From Pseudomonadota bacterium (GTDB lineage: Bacteria > Pseudomonadota > Gammaproteobacteria > Steroidobacterales > Steroidobacteraceae): 5,631 nucleotides of DNA. Below, piece after piece: positions 1 through 5,631 of the stretch. The notes beneath the pieces are model-generated. The model was not told the DNA's origin. It saw nothing but the letters and a program-made list of their open reading frames with translations, and ran no database searches. The number at the start of each line of letters is the position of its first letter. The first letter of the stretch is position 1. The translations under genes and the position numbers were made by a program. Location of the stretch: positions 1 through 5,631 of the forward strand of contig JAKAZP010000188.1 of assembly GCA_021815905.1 (NCBI GenBank), in the 5' to 3' direction.

Positions 1-1569
1 TGTGGCAAAACGCGGCGTGTCGTGCGTGCCGAGCTCGTTGGTCATCGCCTCCTGGACGTTCACCGGCAGCTCGGCGCGCGAGCGCCGCAGCCAGCGATCG
101 AATTGCGTCGCGTCGATCGAGGCCGGCCTGCCCTTCTCGTCCTTGCCGCAGATCCACTCCGAGACCGGGTTGGTGAAGCCGTCGTAGTTCATGGCGCTGT
201 CCCACTCGGCGCCGTCGTCGAGCCAGGGCGCCGCGTCACCCCAGAATTCCCCCAGGATCTCGGCGGCGGGATTCACCGAGGTCACGGCCAGGCGCAGCTC
301 GCGCATGATCTCGTGGTTCGCCGCATCGCTCCCGCCGTGACCGCCGGCGTCGATCATCTGCGCGGAATCGAGCCGCCAGCCGTCGATGCGGTAAGGGGCG
401 CGCAGGTACCGCTGCACGACGGAGTCGCGGCTGGCGTAGATCCGCTCGCGCACCGGGGAGCCGCTCGGGCCGTAGTCGAGCTTCGGCATGGTCTTCACGA
501 TCGAGAAGGTCGCGTACCGGTGCGGCCAGGACCAGAAGGTGTAGTACCGGTAATAGGGGCTCGACCGCGATCGGTAGGCGCCGGGCCGCTCGCACCGGAT
601 CCCGTCGTAGGTCGCGCGGCCGAACCAGCAGCTGCTGTCGCCGGTGTGGTTGAACACGCCGTCGAGGATGATGTAGCCCTTCGGGCCGTTCGAGCCCGAG
701 TGCACGTCGGCGATCAGGCGCTCGAGGGTTCTGTTGGTCCCGAACGCGGGGTCGACCCGGTAGTAGTCCTGCGTGTCGTACTTGTGGTTGGTGGGCGCCC
801 GGAAGATCGGGGTCAGATAGAGGATGTCGGCCCCGAGGGTGCGCTTGAGGTACCCGAGCTTGCGGTCGATGCCGGCGAGGTCGCCGCCGAAGAACACCTC
901 GCTGTTGCAGCGTGGGTCATGCGCCGCGGCGCTCGCATAGCCGCTCGCCCAGGAGTGCCGCTGCGTCGCGCAGCCCTCGAAGGTGTACTCCCCGCTCGCC
1001 ACGTCGTTGCGCGGATCGCCGTCGAAGAAGCGGTCGACGAAGATCTGGTACATCACTCCGTTCTTCATCCAGTCCGGTGTCTTGAATCCCGGAATGAGGA
1101 AGAAGTCGCCGTGGGCCGGCTCGGCGCGGGTGATGCCGGCGGCGTTGAGCCAGGCGGTGTCGGTGCCGTCCTCGATCCGGAAGCGGTAACGCTTCTCCGA
1201 GGGGCTCGCGGGGATCGTGCCCTGCCAGTACTCGAACACTCCCGTCGGGTCGTTGGACACCCGATGCATCGGGACGAAATGGGCTGCGTGATCCGCCGCG
1301 TCGTACCAGTCGATGTCGGCGCGCGTGATGTCGCCCCTGCAGGTGCGCAGTGTCAGGGTGACCGGCTCGCTCGCCGCGGGCTGCGGCCGACTGTCGTACA
1401 TCGGACCCTGATCGGCGAACAGATAGGCGGTGCGCACGTGATCGTCTTTCGAGCACGCCTGCGCGCGCGCGGCGCCGAAAGCCTGCAGCAGCCAGCAGGC
1501 GCCGAGCAGCGCCCAGGGCGGCGCCCGCCGCGAGGGCCGCGAGCCGCCGTCACCGTGTGGAGGTCTCAC
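1..1569 (-). CDS. Exported CBM34-GH13 neopullulanase/cyclomaltodextrinase-type enzyme, C-terminus beyond the window
   Basis: The window holds 523 codons with no stop, so the 3' end lies past base 1. An export signal covers residues 1-36: Arg-rich n-region, hydrophobic stretch 16-34, likely cleavage after Ala-Arg-Ala. Residues about 44-160 resemble CBM34, the N-terminal starch-binding module of neopullulanases. The barrel starts near VMYQIFVDRFFDGD (172-185), then FFGGDL (226-231) and NHKYDTQDYY (261-270). GH13 regions are DGVFNH (303-308), GWRLD with nucleophile Asp401, ILGEFWGDA with acid/base Glu441, and GTHD with Asp517; all three catalytic residues are present. Region V reads MPKLDY (361-366), close to the MPKLN mark of GH13_20. 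Expected substrates are cyclodextrins, pullulan or starch fragments. Last barrel part and domain C, usually about 100 residues, are missing only through the window edge. Seven cysteines in the mature part fit an oxidising compartment. The start is GTG, 8 bases after GH31, so probably the same operon. Confidence 0.9.
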   Translation of the reverse strand, partial: MRPPHGDGGSRPSRRAPPWALLGACWLLQAFGAARAQACSKDDHVRTAYLFADQGPMYDSRPQPAASEPVTLTLRTCRGDITRADIDWYDAADHAAHFVPMHRVSNDPTGVFEYWQGTIPASPSEKRYRFRIEDGTDTAWLNAAGITRAEPAHGDFFLIPGFKTPDWMKNGVMYQIFVDRFFDGDPRNDVASGEYTFEGCATQRHSWASGYASAAAHDPRCNSEVFFGGDLAGIDRKLGYLKRTLGADILYLTPIFRAPTNHKYDTQDYYRVDPAFGTNRTLERLIADVHSGSNGPKGYIILDGVFNHTGDSSCWFGRATYDGIRCERPGAYRSRSSPYYRYYTFWSWPHRYATFSIVKTMPKLDYGPSGSPVRERIYASRDSVVQRYLRAPYRIDGWRLDSAQMIDAGGHGGSDAANHEIMRELRLAVTSVNPAAEILGEFWGDAAPWLDDGAEWDSAMNYDGFTNPVSEWICGKDEKGRPASIDATQFDRWLRRSRAELPVNVQEAMTNELGTHDTPRFAT

Positions 1570-1577
1570 GTCGAAAC
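1570..1577 (-). promoter_or_regulatory. 8-base junction with GTG start, no clear ribosome binding site
   Basis: Eight bases (GTTTCGAC on the coding strand) separate the TGA of the GH31 gene from the GTG that I take as the start of the CBM34-GH13 gene. No ATG lies in that frame near the junction; the frame runs open back into the GH31 gene without a better start for at least 30 codons. No Shine-Dalgarno sequence is visible. The GTG gives a protein that begins with a basic segment and a hydrophobic export signal, which is why I prefer it. Confidence 0.45.
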
Positions 1578-3935
1578 TCAGTGGCCGGGCTCGGCGGCCT
1601 CGTGCAGCCGCACCCGCGCGCTCACGCCCGCGGGCAGCTCGATGTAGGTCTCGCCTCCGAGGCGCCCGCCGCCGACGGCCCAGCAGGCCGTGCGGCAGTT
1701 GCGCAGCGCCTCGAGGTCCGCGGCCTCGCGCAGCGCGCCGCCATCGAGCGTCACGCGGCGCGCGAGCACCCGGTGGACCGCGAACAGGTAGTGAGTGAGC
1801 GCGGGGCGATACGTGCCGGTGCGCGCGGCGGTGTCGAGCTCGACCGCGCGACTGCCGGCCTCGACGGTCAATCGCTGCAGGAAGTAGTCGCCGTGCCCGT
1901 AGGCGTACGTTTCCCCGTCATCGTCGTAATAGTCGAAGTGCGTGCGCGTGGCCGAAGGGAACACGTCCACGCGCACCGTATGGACGGGACGCTCGCCGAC
2001 ATACTCCATCACCCGTTGAGTGGGGATGAGGGCGCCCTGGCGCACGAACAGCGGAATGTCGCTCCAGGTCTTCTCATCCACCGGGACGGTGATCGTCCGG
2101 CCGCCGAGATAGATCTCCCCGGTGCTCCAGCGCGTCCAGACGCCCGGGGGCAGATAGATCCGCTTCCGCGTCGCGTCCCTGCGCACCACCGGGGCGACCA
2201 GCAGCCAGCGGCCGAACAGCCACGCCGAGCGGTCGTTACGCACGCGCGGATCGTGCGGCCACCCGAAGTAAAGCGGCCGCACCAGGCCGACGCCGGTCAC
2301 GTGGTCGTGCCAGGCGTAGGAGTAGATGTAGGGCAGCAGGCGGTATCGCAGTCGGATCGCGCGCGTCGCGGCGCGCTCGGCGACCGGGCCGTAGATCCAG
2401 GGCTGGCGGCGCTCGTCGTGATCGCCGTGCACGCGAAACACGGGCACGAACGCGTCGAACTCGATCCAGCGGGCGTAGTTCTGCGGGCTCGGGTGTCCGT
2501 GGAAGCCGCCGCCGTCCATGCCCCACCACATCTCCCCGACGTCGATGGCGCTCAGCATCCGCGGGCGCTGCGCCGCCATGCTGGCGAAGCCGGTCTGGAT
2601 GTCTCCGGACCAGAGCCCATAGGCGTAGCGCTGCGCGCCCAGCCAGAAGTCCCGGTTGAGGGAGAAGACCCTGAGCTTCGAGTGCGCGCGCTGGCCGTCG
2701 TAGAGCGAGCGCTCCATGTTGAGGAACTGCGTGTCGTCGCCGGTCTCGTCCGCCTCGTCGTTCCACCAGCCGACGATGCCGGTGTCGAAGCTGTGCTCGA
2801 GCGTCGGATTGAAGAACCAGGCGCGGGTGGCCGCCTTGTCGAAATCGAGGTCGCGCACCCGCTTGTGCGAGAAGTAATCGAGGCTCGCCTTCTCCCCCGG
2901 CAGCCACAGGTGGTGCGCGCTGGCATAGCGCCCCTCGACGGTATCGACGTGGATGCGCGGCTTCATGATGCCGATCAGGTGCACGCCGAGTGCCGCGAGC
3001 TCCTTGCCGAGCTTGCCGCTCGGTCCGTCGGGGAACTTGACCCGGTTCCAGCGGAACTCGCCGTAGTCGTCCCGGCCCCACGCCTTCCAGTCGAAATCGA
3101 GCGAGAAGGCATCGAGCGGGATGTGCCGCGCGCGGTAGCCGCGCACGATGTGGAGCAGCTCCCGCTGGTCGATTCCGAACTGGCTGTTGATGAAGCCCAT
3201 GGACCACTTGGGAAAGAGCGGCGCGTGGCCGGAGAGGTCCGCCACCGCCGCGAAGATCGCCGTGGGCGGCCCCACGATGAGATAGAAGTCCGGATCGGGG
3301 CGCGAGAGCTTGGAGACCTCGAGGCTCGAGCTTCTCAAATCGAACGTGGCGCCCTTGCTGTCGAGCAGCAGCGCGAAGCCTTCCGTGCTCCAGAGGAGCG
3401 GCGCGCCGGCATTGCCCTGCTGTCCGGCTCTCGCGACCTGGATCCCCCGGCGCAGCATTCCGGCCGTGGGCTTGTGAAAGATGCTGAAGCCGTCGATGCC
3501 GTAGAGCGCCGCTCCCCGGGCGAACCGGAGCGCGAGCGTGCCGCGGCCGAGGCTCGCAAGGCGCCGCTCGGTGAGCAACGGCCGGTGCGCTCCGGCCTCG
3601 AACACCGCCAGCGTTCCGGCGCCGCGGTCGAGCACGACGCGCAGCCGGTCGTTGCGGAGCACCCGGGTGCGACCCTCGTGCGCGACGGTGACCGGACTCG
3701 AGGCGGTGCGCGGCGCGTGGGGTGACATCACGAGGGTGGGCGGTGTGCCCGTGCCGTGGGGCAGAAAATGCACGTGCAGCACGTCATCCCCGACGATGCG
3801 CAGCGACAGGACGCCCCCGCCCACGGGCACCGTGATCGCCGAGCGGCTCGGTGGGGGCGCGGGCGAGGGCTCGCGCGCCGGCGCGGGGATCGAAGCGGCA
3901 ACGAGCAGGGCCGCGGCAAGCGTCTTCCTCAACAC
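1578..3935 (-). CDS. Exported GH31 alpha-glucosidase or transglucosidase
   Basis: A 785-residue protein with a Sec signal peptide (1-20, cleavage after Ala-Pro-Ala). An N-terminal beta domain (about 33-235) is followed by the GH31 barrel: FSLDFDW (277-283), FRWNRVKFPDG (294-304), GWWNDEADE (389-397) with likely nucleophile Asp393, and LWSGD (441-445) with likely acid/base Asp445. WGMDGGGF (471-478), RW (489-490), RVHGD (501-505) and PWIYG (512-516) are typical later family blocks. C-terminal beta domains include YYDDDGETYAYG (669-680), as in DUF5110-like modules. The family releases glucose from, or transfers it to, non-reducing ends; some members cut alpha-xylosides or make alpha-1,6 bonds, so specificity is open. 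The nucleophile segment departs from the usual WxDMNE-type pattern: Asp replaces the expected Glu. The only two cysteines are Cys747 and Cys751, which could pair after export. The start codon is GTG, fixed by the signal peptide; the gene is tightly packed between two GH13 genes. Confidence 0.94.
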   Translation of the reverse strand: MLRKTLAAALLVAASIPAPAREPSPAPPPSRSAITVPVGGGVLSLRIVGDDVLHVHFLPHGTGTPPTLVMSPHAPRTASSPVTVAHEGRTRVLRNDRLRVVLDRGAGTLAVFEAGAHRPLLTERRLASLGRGTLALRFARGAALYGIDGFSIFHKPTAGMLRRGIQVARAGQQGNAGAPLLWSTEGFALLLDSKGATFDLRSSSLEVSKLSRPDPDFYLIVGPPTAIFAAVADLSGHAPLFPKWSMGFINSQFGIDQRELLHIVRGYRARHIPLDAFSLDFDWKAWGRDDYGEFRWNRVKFPDGPSGKLGKELAALGVHLIGIMKPRIHVDTVEGRYASAHHLWLPGEKASLDYFSHKRVRDLDFDKAATRAWFFNPTLEHSFDTGIVGWWNDEADETGDDTQFLNMERSLYDGQRAHSKLRVFSLNRDFWLGAQRYAYGLWSGDIQTGFASMAAQRPRMLSAIDVGEMWWGMDGGGFHGHPSPQNYARWIEFDAFVPVFRVHGDHDERRQPWIYGPVAERAATRAIRLRYRLLPYIYSYAWHDHVTGVGLVRPLYFGWPHDPRVRNDRSAWLFGRWLLVAPVVRRDATRKRIYLPPGVWTRWSTGEIYLGGRTITVPVDEKTWSDIPLFVRQGALIPTQRVMEYVGERPVHTVRVDVFPSATRTHFDYYDDDGETYAYGHGDYFLQRLTVEAGSRAVELDTAARTGTYRPALTHYLFAVHRVLARRVTLDGGALREAADLEALRNCRTACWAVGGGRLGGETYIELPAGVSARVRLHEAAEPGH

Positions 3936-3945
3936 GGGTATCGCA
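3936..3945 (-). promoter_or_regulatory. 10-base junction with GTG start, no clear ribosome binding site
   Basis: Between the TGA of the GH13_36-like gene and the GTG start of the GH31 gene lie ten bases, TGCGATACCC on the coding strand. No purine-rich Shine-Dalgarno sequence is present; the nearest candidate is a weak GAG about 13 bases upstream of the GTG. An ATG overlaps the preceding TGA as TGATG but opens only five codons in another frame before a stop. The GTG at 3935 is supported by the signal peptide that follows it directly. Initiation of GH31 therefore probably relies on ribosomes finishing the upstream gene, which is inference. Confidence 0.45.
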
Positions 3946-5577
3946 TCACTCGAGAATGGCGGTGGAGTAGGCGGGCATCGTGAGCCGCCGGCCTTCGAGC
4001 CGGATGCCGGCGCGCGTGCGCCGGATCACGCGGCGAAACGCGCCGACCGTCAGCGTCACCACGCGGCGCCGGCCCGAGAGGTTGTGCACGATCAGCAGGC
4101 GTTGAGCGCGATCGGCGCGCACGTAGGCGCAGATCGGCCCACCGTCGGCCGGATAGGGCGCGATGCCGCCGTCGCGCAGCGCGGGCAGCTCGATGCGCCA
4201 GTGGATCAGCGTGCGATAGAGGTTGAGCAGCGAGTGCGGATCGGCCCGCTCGGCCGCGACCGATAGCCCCGGAGCATCGTTCACCCGTGCGTTCTCCCAA
4301 TACGTCTCTCCCGGCGCGCGCAGGCTTCGGTTCCAGCGCATCGGCTCGCGGATGTGCGGGTCGGGCTTGACGCCGTGCATGCCGATCTCCTCGCCGTAGT
4401 ACACGAACGGGTGCCCGGGGAGCGTGAGGAGCTGCGCCGCCGCCATGCGCATGTGATTCGGGTTGTCGTGGAGCTGATCGATCACCCGGTCCTGATCGTG
4501 GTTGGAGAGGAACGGCGAGTCGACCATGGGCCAGCGCGCGTGCGAGCGGAACAGCCGCAGGGCGCGTTGCAGGTACGCGCCGAGGTCGGCGCTCTTCTCC
4601 GTGGCGGCGCTCGCGATGAGAATCCGCGCGAGCGGGAAGTCGAACACGGAATTGAGCGCCGAGTAGTACGGCGCCGCCTGCGCCTCGGCCGTGGCGGGCA
4701 CCTCCCCGAGCAGGAACACGCGCGGGTCGGTGTCGCTCAAGGCGCGGTGGAACTCGCTCCACCACGCGAGGTTCTTCGCGAGCGGCCCCGCCTTGCCGAC
4801 CTGGGACTCGAAGTCGATGTAGATCTGGGTCGTGGCGTCGAGGCGAAAGCCGTCCACCCCCTGCGCGAGCCAGAACCGCCCGACCCTGATCATCGCCTCG
4901 CGCACGGCCGGGTCGTCATAGTTGAGATCCGGCATCTGCGAGGAGAAATCGCCCAGGTAATACTCGCCGTCGATCCGATGCCAGGCCTTGTCGCCGACGG
5001 AGCTGATCGCATCGAGGTCCGTCCCCTTGCCGGCCCAGGTAAACCAGTCGTGATACGGGCTCGTCGGGCTGATGGCGCGCCGGAACCAGGGGTTCCGATC
5101 GCTCGTGTGGTTCGTGACCAGGTCCATCAGGATCTTGATGCCGCGCGCGTGCGCCGCGCGCAGCAGGCGGTGGAAGTCCGCCAGGGTGCCGAACTGCGGA
5201 TTGACGGCGAAGAAATTCGTGATGTCGTAGCCGTGATAGCTCGGGGAAGGGTTGATGGGCGTCAGCCAGAGGCCGCTCACCCCCAGCCACTTGAGGTAGT
5301 CGAGCTTCTCGGTGATGCCGTCGAGATCGCCGATGCCGTCGCCGTTCGAGTCGCAGAACGAGCGGACGAAGATCTCGTAGTAGACGCCGGAGCGCCGGCG
5401 GGGACGGGGGGCGCGCCCGCGCAGGATGCGCGCGCCGGGGGGGCTGCCGCCCTGAATCGCCGGTGGCGCGGCCAGCGGCGATTCGGCGCCGGCCGGCACC
5501 GCCGCCAGGAGTGCGACGGCGAGGCCGGCCGACACCAGGAGCACGCGGCGTGCGCTGCACCACCGTCGGAAAATCAT
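3946..5577 (-). CDS. Exported GH13 alpha-amylase/alpha-glucosidase, GH13_36-like (MPDLN type)
   Basis: A 543-residue retaining alpha-glucan hydrolase. Residues 1-31 form a signal peptide: Arg-rich start, hydrophobic stretch 12-27, likely cleavage after Ala-Gly-Ala31. A twin-arginine pair before VLLV (10-11) leaves Tat export possible. A Pro/Arg-rich linker (32-64) leads to the TIM barrel, which begins at YYEIFVRSF. A calcium-loop pattern DSNGDGIGD lies at 76-84. Conserved GH13 regions are DLVTNH (152-157), GFRLD with nucleophile Asp247, LLGEV with acid/base Glu292, and NHD with Asp361, so the triad is complete. Region V is MPDLN (215-219), the known mark of the GH13 group between oligo-1,6-glucosidases and neopullulanases. 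A short beta domain C fills about 475-543. Substrate is probably starch or maltooligosaccharides; the exact bond preference cannot be read. The start is chosen for the signal peptide and the ATGA junction; no clear Shine-Dalgarno sequence is seen. It is the first complete gene of the cluster, 10 bases ahead of the GH31 gene. Confidence 0.93.
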   Translation of the reverse strand: MIFRRWCSARRVLLVSAGLAVALLAAVPAGAESPLAAPPAIQGGSPPGARILRGRAPRPRRRSGVYYEIFVRSFCDSNGDGIGDLDGITEKLDYLKWLGVSGLWLTPINPSPSYHGYDITNFFAVNPQFGTLADFHRLLRAAHARGIKILMDLVTNHTSDRNPWFRRAISPTSPYHDWFTWAGKGTDLDAISSVGDKAWHRIDGEYYLGDFSSQMPDLNYDDPAVREAMIRVGRFWLAQGVDGFRLDATTQIYIDFESQVGKAGPLAKNLAWWSEFHRALSDTDPRVFLLGEVPATAEAQAAPYYSALNSVFDFPLARILIASAATEKSADLGAYLQRALRLFRSHARWPMVDSPFLSNHDQDRVIDQLHDNPNHMRMAAAQLLTLPGHPFVYYGEEIGMHGVKPDPHIREPMRWNRSLRAPGETYWENARVNDAPGLSVAAERADPHSLLNLYRTLIHWRIELPALRDGGIAPYPADGGPICAYVRADRAQRLLIVHNLSGRRRVVTLTVGAFRRVIRRTRAGIRLEGRRLTMPAYSTAILE

Positions 5578-5631
5578 TCGCCGGAGAATGCGGTGCCGCG
5601 ACCGCGCTTGGCAACCGCCCGCATACGTATT
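5574..5631 (-). CDS. Possible C-terminal end of an upstream gene (5' part outside the window)
   Basis: On the minus strand an open frame enters from the right edge and ends in a TGA whose first two bases are shared with the ATG of the following amylase gene (ATGA, 5577-5574). The visible tail reads about IRMRAVAKRGRGTAFSGE, which is basic and polar and matches no family I know. ATGA overlaps are common between translationally coupled genes of one operon, so this may be the end of an upstream gene. A cytoplasmic tail of a sugar transporter would fit the context, but that is a guess from gene neighbourhoods of this kind. The frame is only about 19 codons long here, and any GC-rich frame can stay open that far by chance, so it may not be coding. 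Confidence 0.3.
   Translation of the reverse strand, partial: IRMRAVAKRGRGTAFSGE

Noticed and set aside
1495..1506. Lipobox-like Leu-Gly-Ala-Cys (residues 22-25) in the signal of the CBM34-GH13 enzyme
   Set aside because: The hydrophobic segment before the Cys is short and contains two prolines, and hydrophobic sequence continues after it to an Ala-Arg-Ala cleavage site. Signal peptidase I cleavage looks more likely, though a lipoprotein is not excluded.
22..1647. Plus-strand open frame (541 codons) antisense to the CBM34-GH13 gene
   Set aside because: Same low-complexity Val/Arg/Gly/Ala composition, and it lies opposite a convincing enzyme with a full catalytic triad, so it is a shadow frame.
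1557..3725. Very long plus-strand open frame (722 codons) antisense to the GH31 gene
   Set aside because: Its translation is a low-complexity mix of Val, Arg, Ala, Glu and Pro with no domain, signal or motif. The opposite strand encodes a full GH31 enzyme. Long antisense frames are expected from the codon bias of GC-rich genes.
3538..4266. Plus-strand frame of 242 codons spanning the GH13/GH31 junction
   Set aside because: No recognisable protein features, and it is antisense to two well-supported genes.
4916..5614. Minus-strand frame of 232 codons overlapping the start of the GH13_36-like gene
   Set aside because: Its product is Arg/Pro/Ala-rich without motifs, while the frame used by the GH13 gene carries the signal peptide and the conserved barrel.
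5623..5630. Perfect 8-base palindrome ATACGTAT, considered as an operator site
   Set aside because: It is too short, at the window edge, inside a possible coding tail, and not accompanied by promoter elements or a second copy.
1..5631. Search for tRNA, rRNA, CRISPR arrays, insertion sequences, attachment sites, terminators and direct repeats
   Set aside because: The three genes leave no gap larger than 10 bases between them, and I saw no regular repeats, cloverleaf-like segment, transposase motif or hairpin followed by a T-run on either strand.

Overview
The window is strongly GC-rich and almost entirely coding. Three large genes lie head to tail on the minus strand, transcribed from the right edge towards the left edge. 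All three encode glycoside hydrolases acting on alpha-glucans, and each starts with a recognisable export signal. The G+C content, the Sec-type signals with short Ala-rich h-regions and the tight packing suggest a Gram-negative proteobacterium that digests starch, maltodextrin or related alpha-glucans outside the cytoplasm. The genus cannot be read from this sequence.

Layout in order of transcription. (1) 5631-5574: a short open frame whose TGA overlaps the next start codon as ATGA; it may be the last codons of an upstream gene. (2) 5577-3946: an exported GH13 amylase or alpha-glucosidase with a complete catalytic triad and an MPDLN motif, which points to the intermediary GH13_36 group. (3) 3935-1578: an exported GH31 alpha-glucosidase or transglucosidase, complete, with an atypical sequence around its nucleophile. 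(4) 1569 to beyond base 1: an exported CBM34 + GH13 enzyme of the neopullulanase/cyclomaltodextrinase type (GH13_20-like). Its catalytic triad lies in the window, but the C-terminal end is cut by the window edge.

The gaps between genes are only 10 and 8 bases. No promoter, terminator, RNA gene, repeat array or mobile element is visible. Two of the three genes start with GTG, and none has a clear Shine-Dalgarno sequence, so one polycistronic mRNA with translational coupling is the simplest reading.

Likely teamwork, inferred from families: the CBM34 enzyme and the GH13_36-like enzyme cut alpha-1,4 bonds in polymers, cyclodextrins or branched fragments. The GH31 enzyme then trims non-reducing ends or transfers glucosyl units, all in the periplasm or at the cell surface. 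No undescribed type of system is evident. The points most worth a second look are the GH31 nucleophile motif, the export and cysteine pattern of the CBM34 enzyme with its changed signature residues, and the ATGA junction to an unseen upstream gene.
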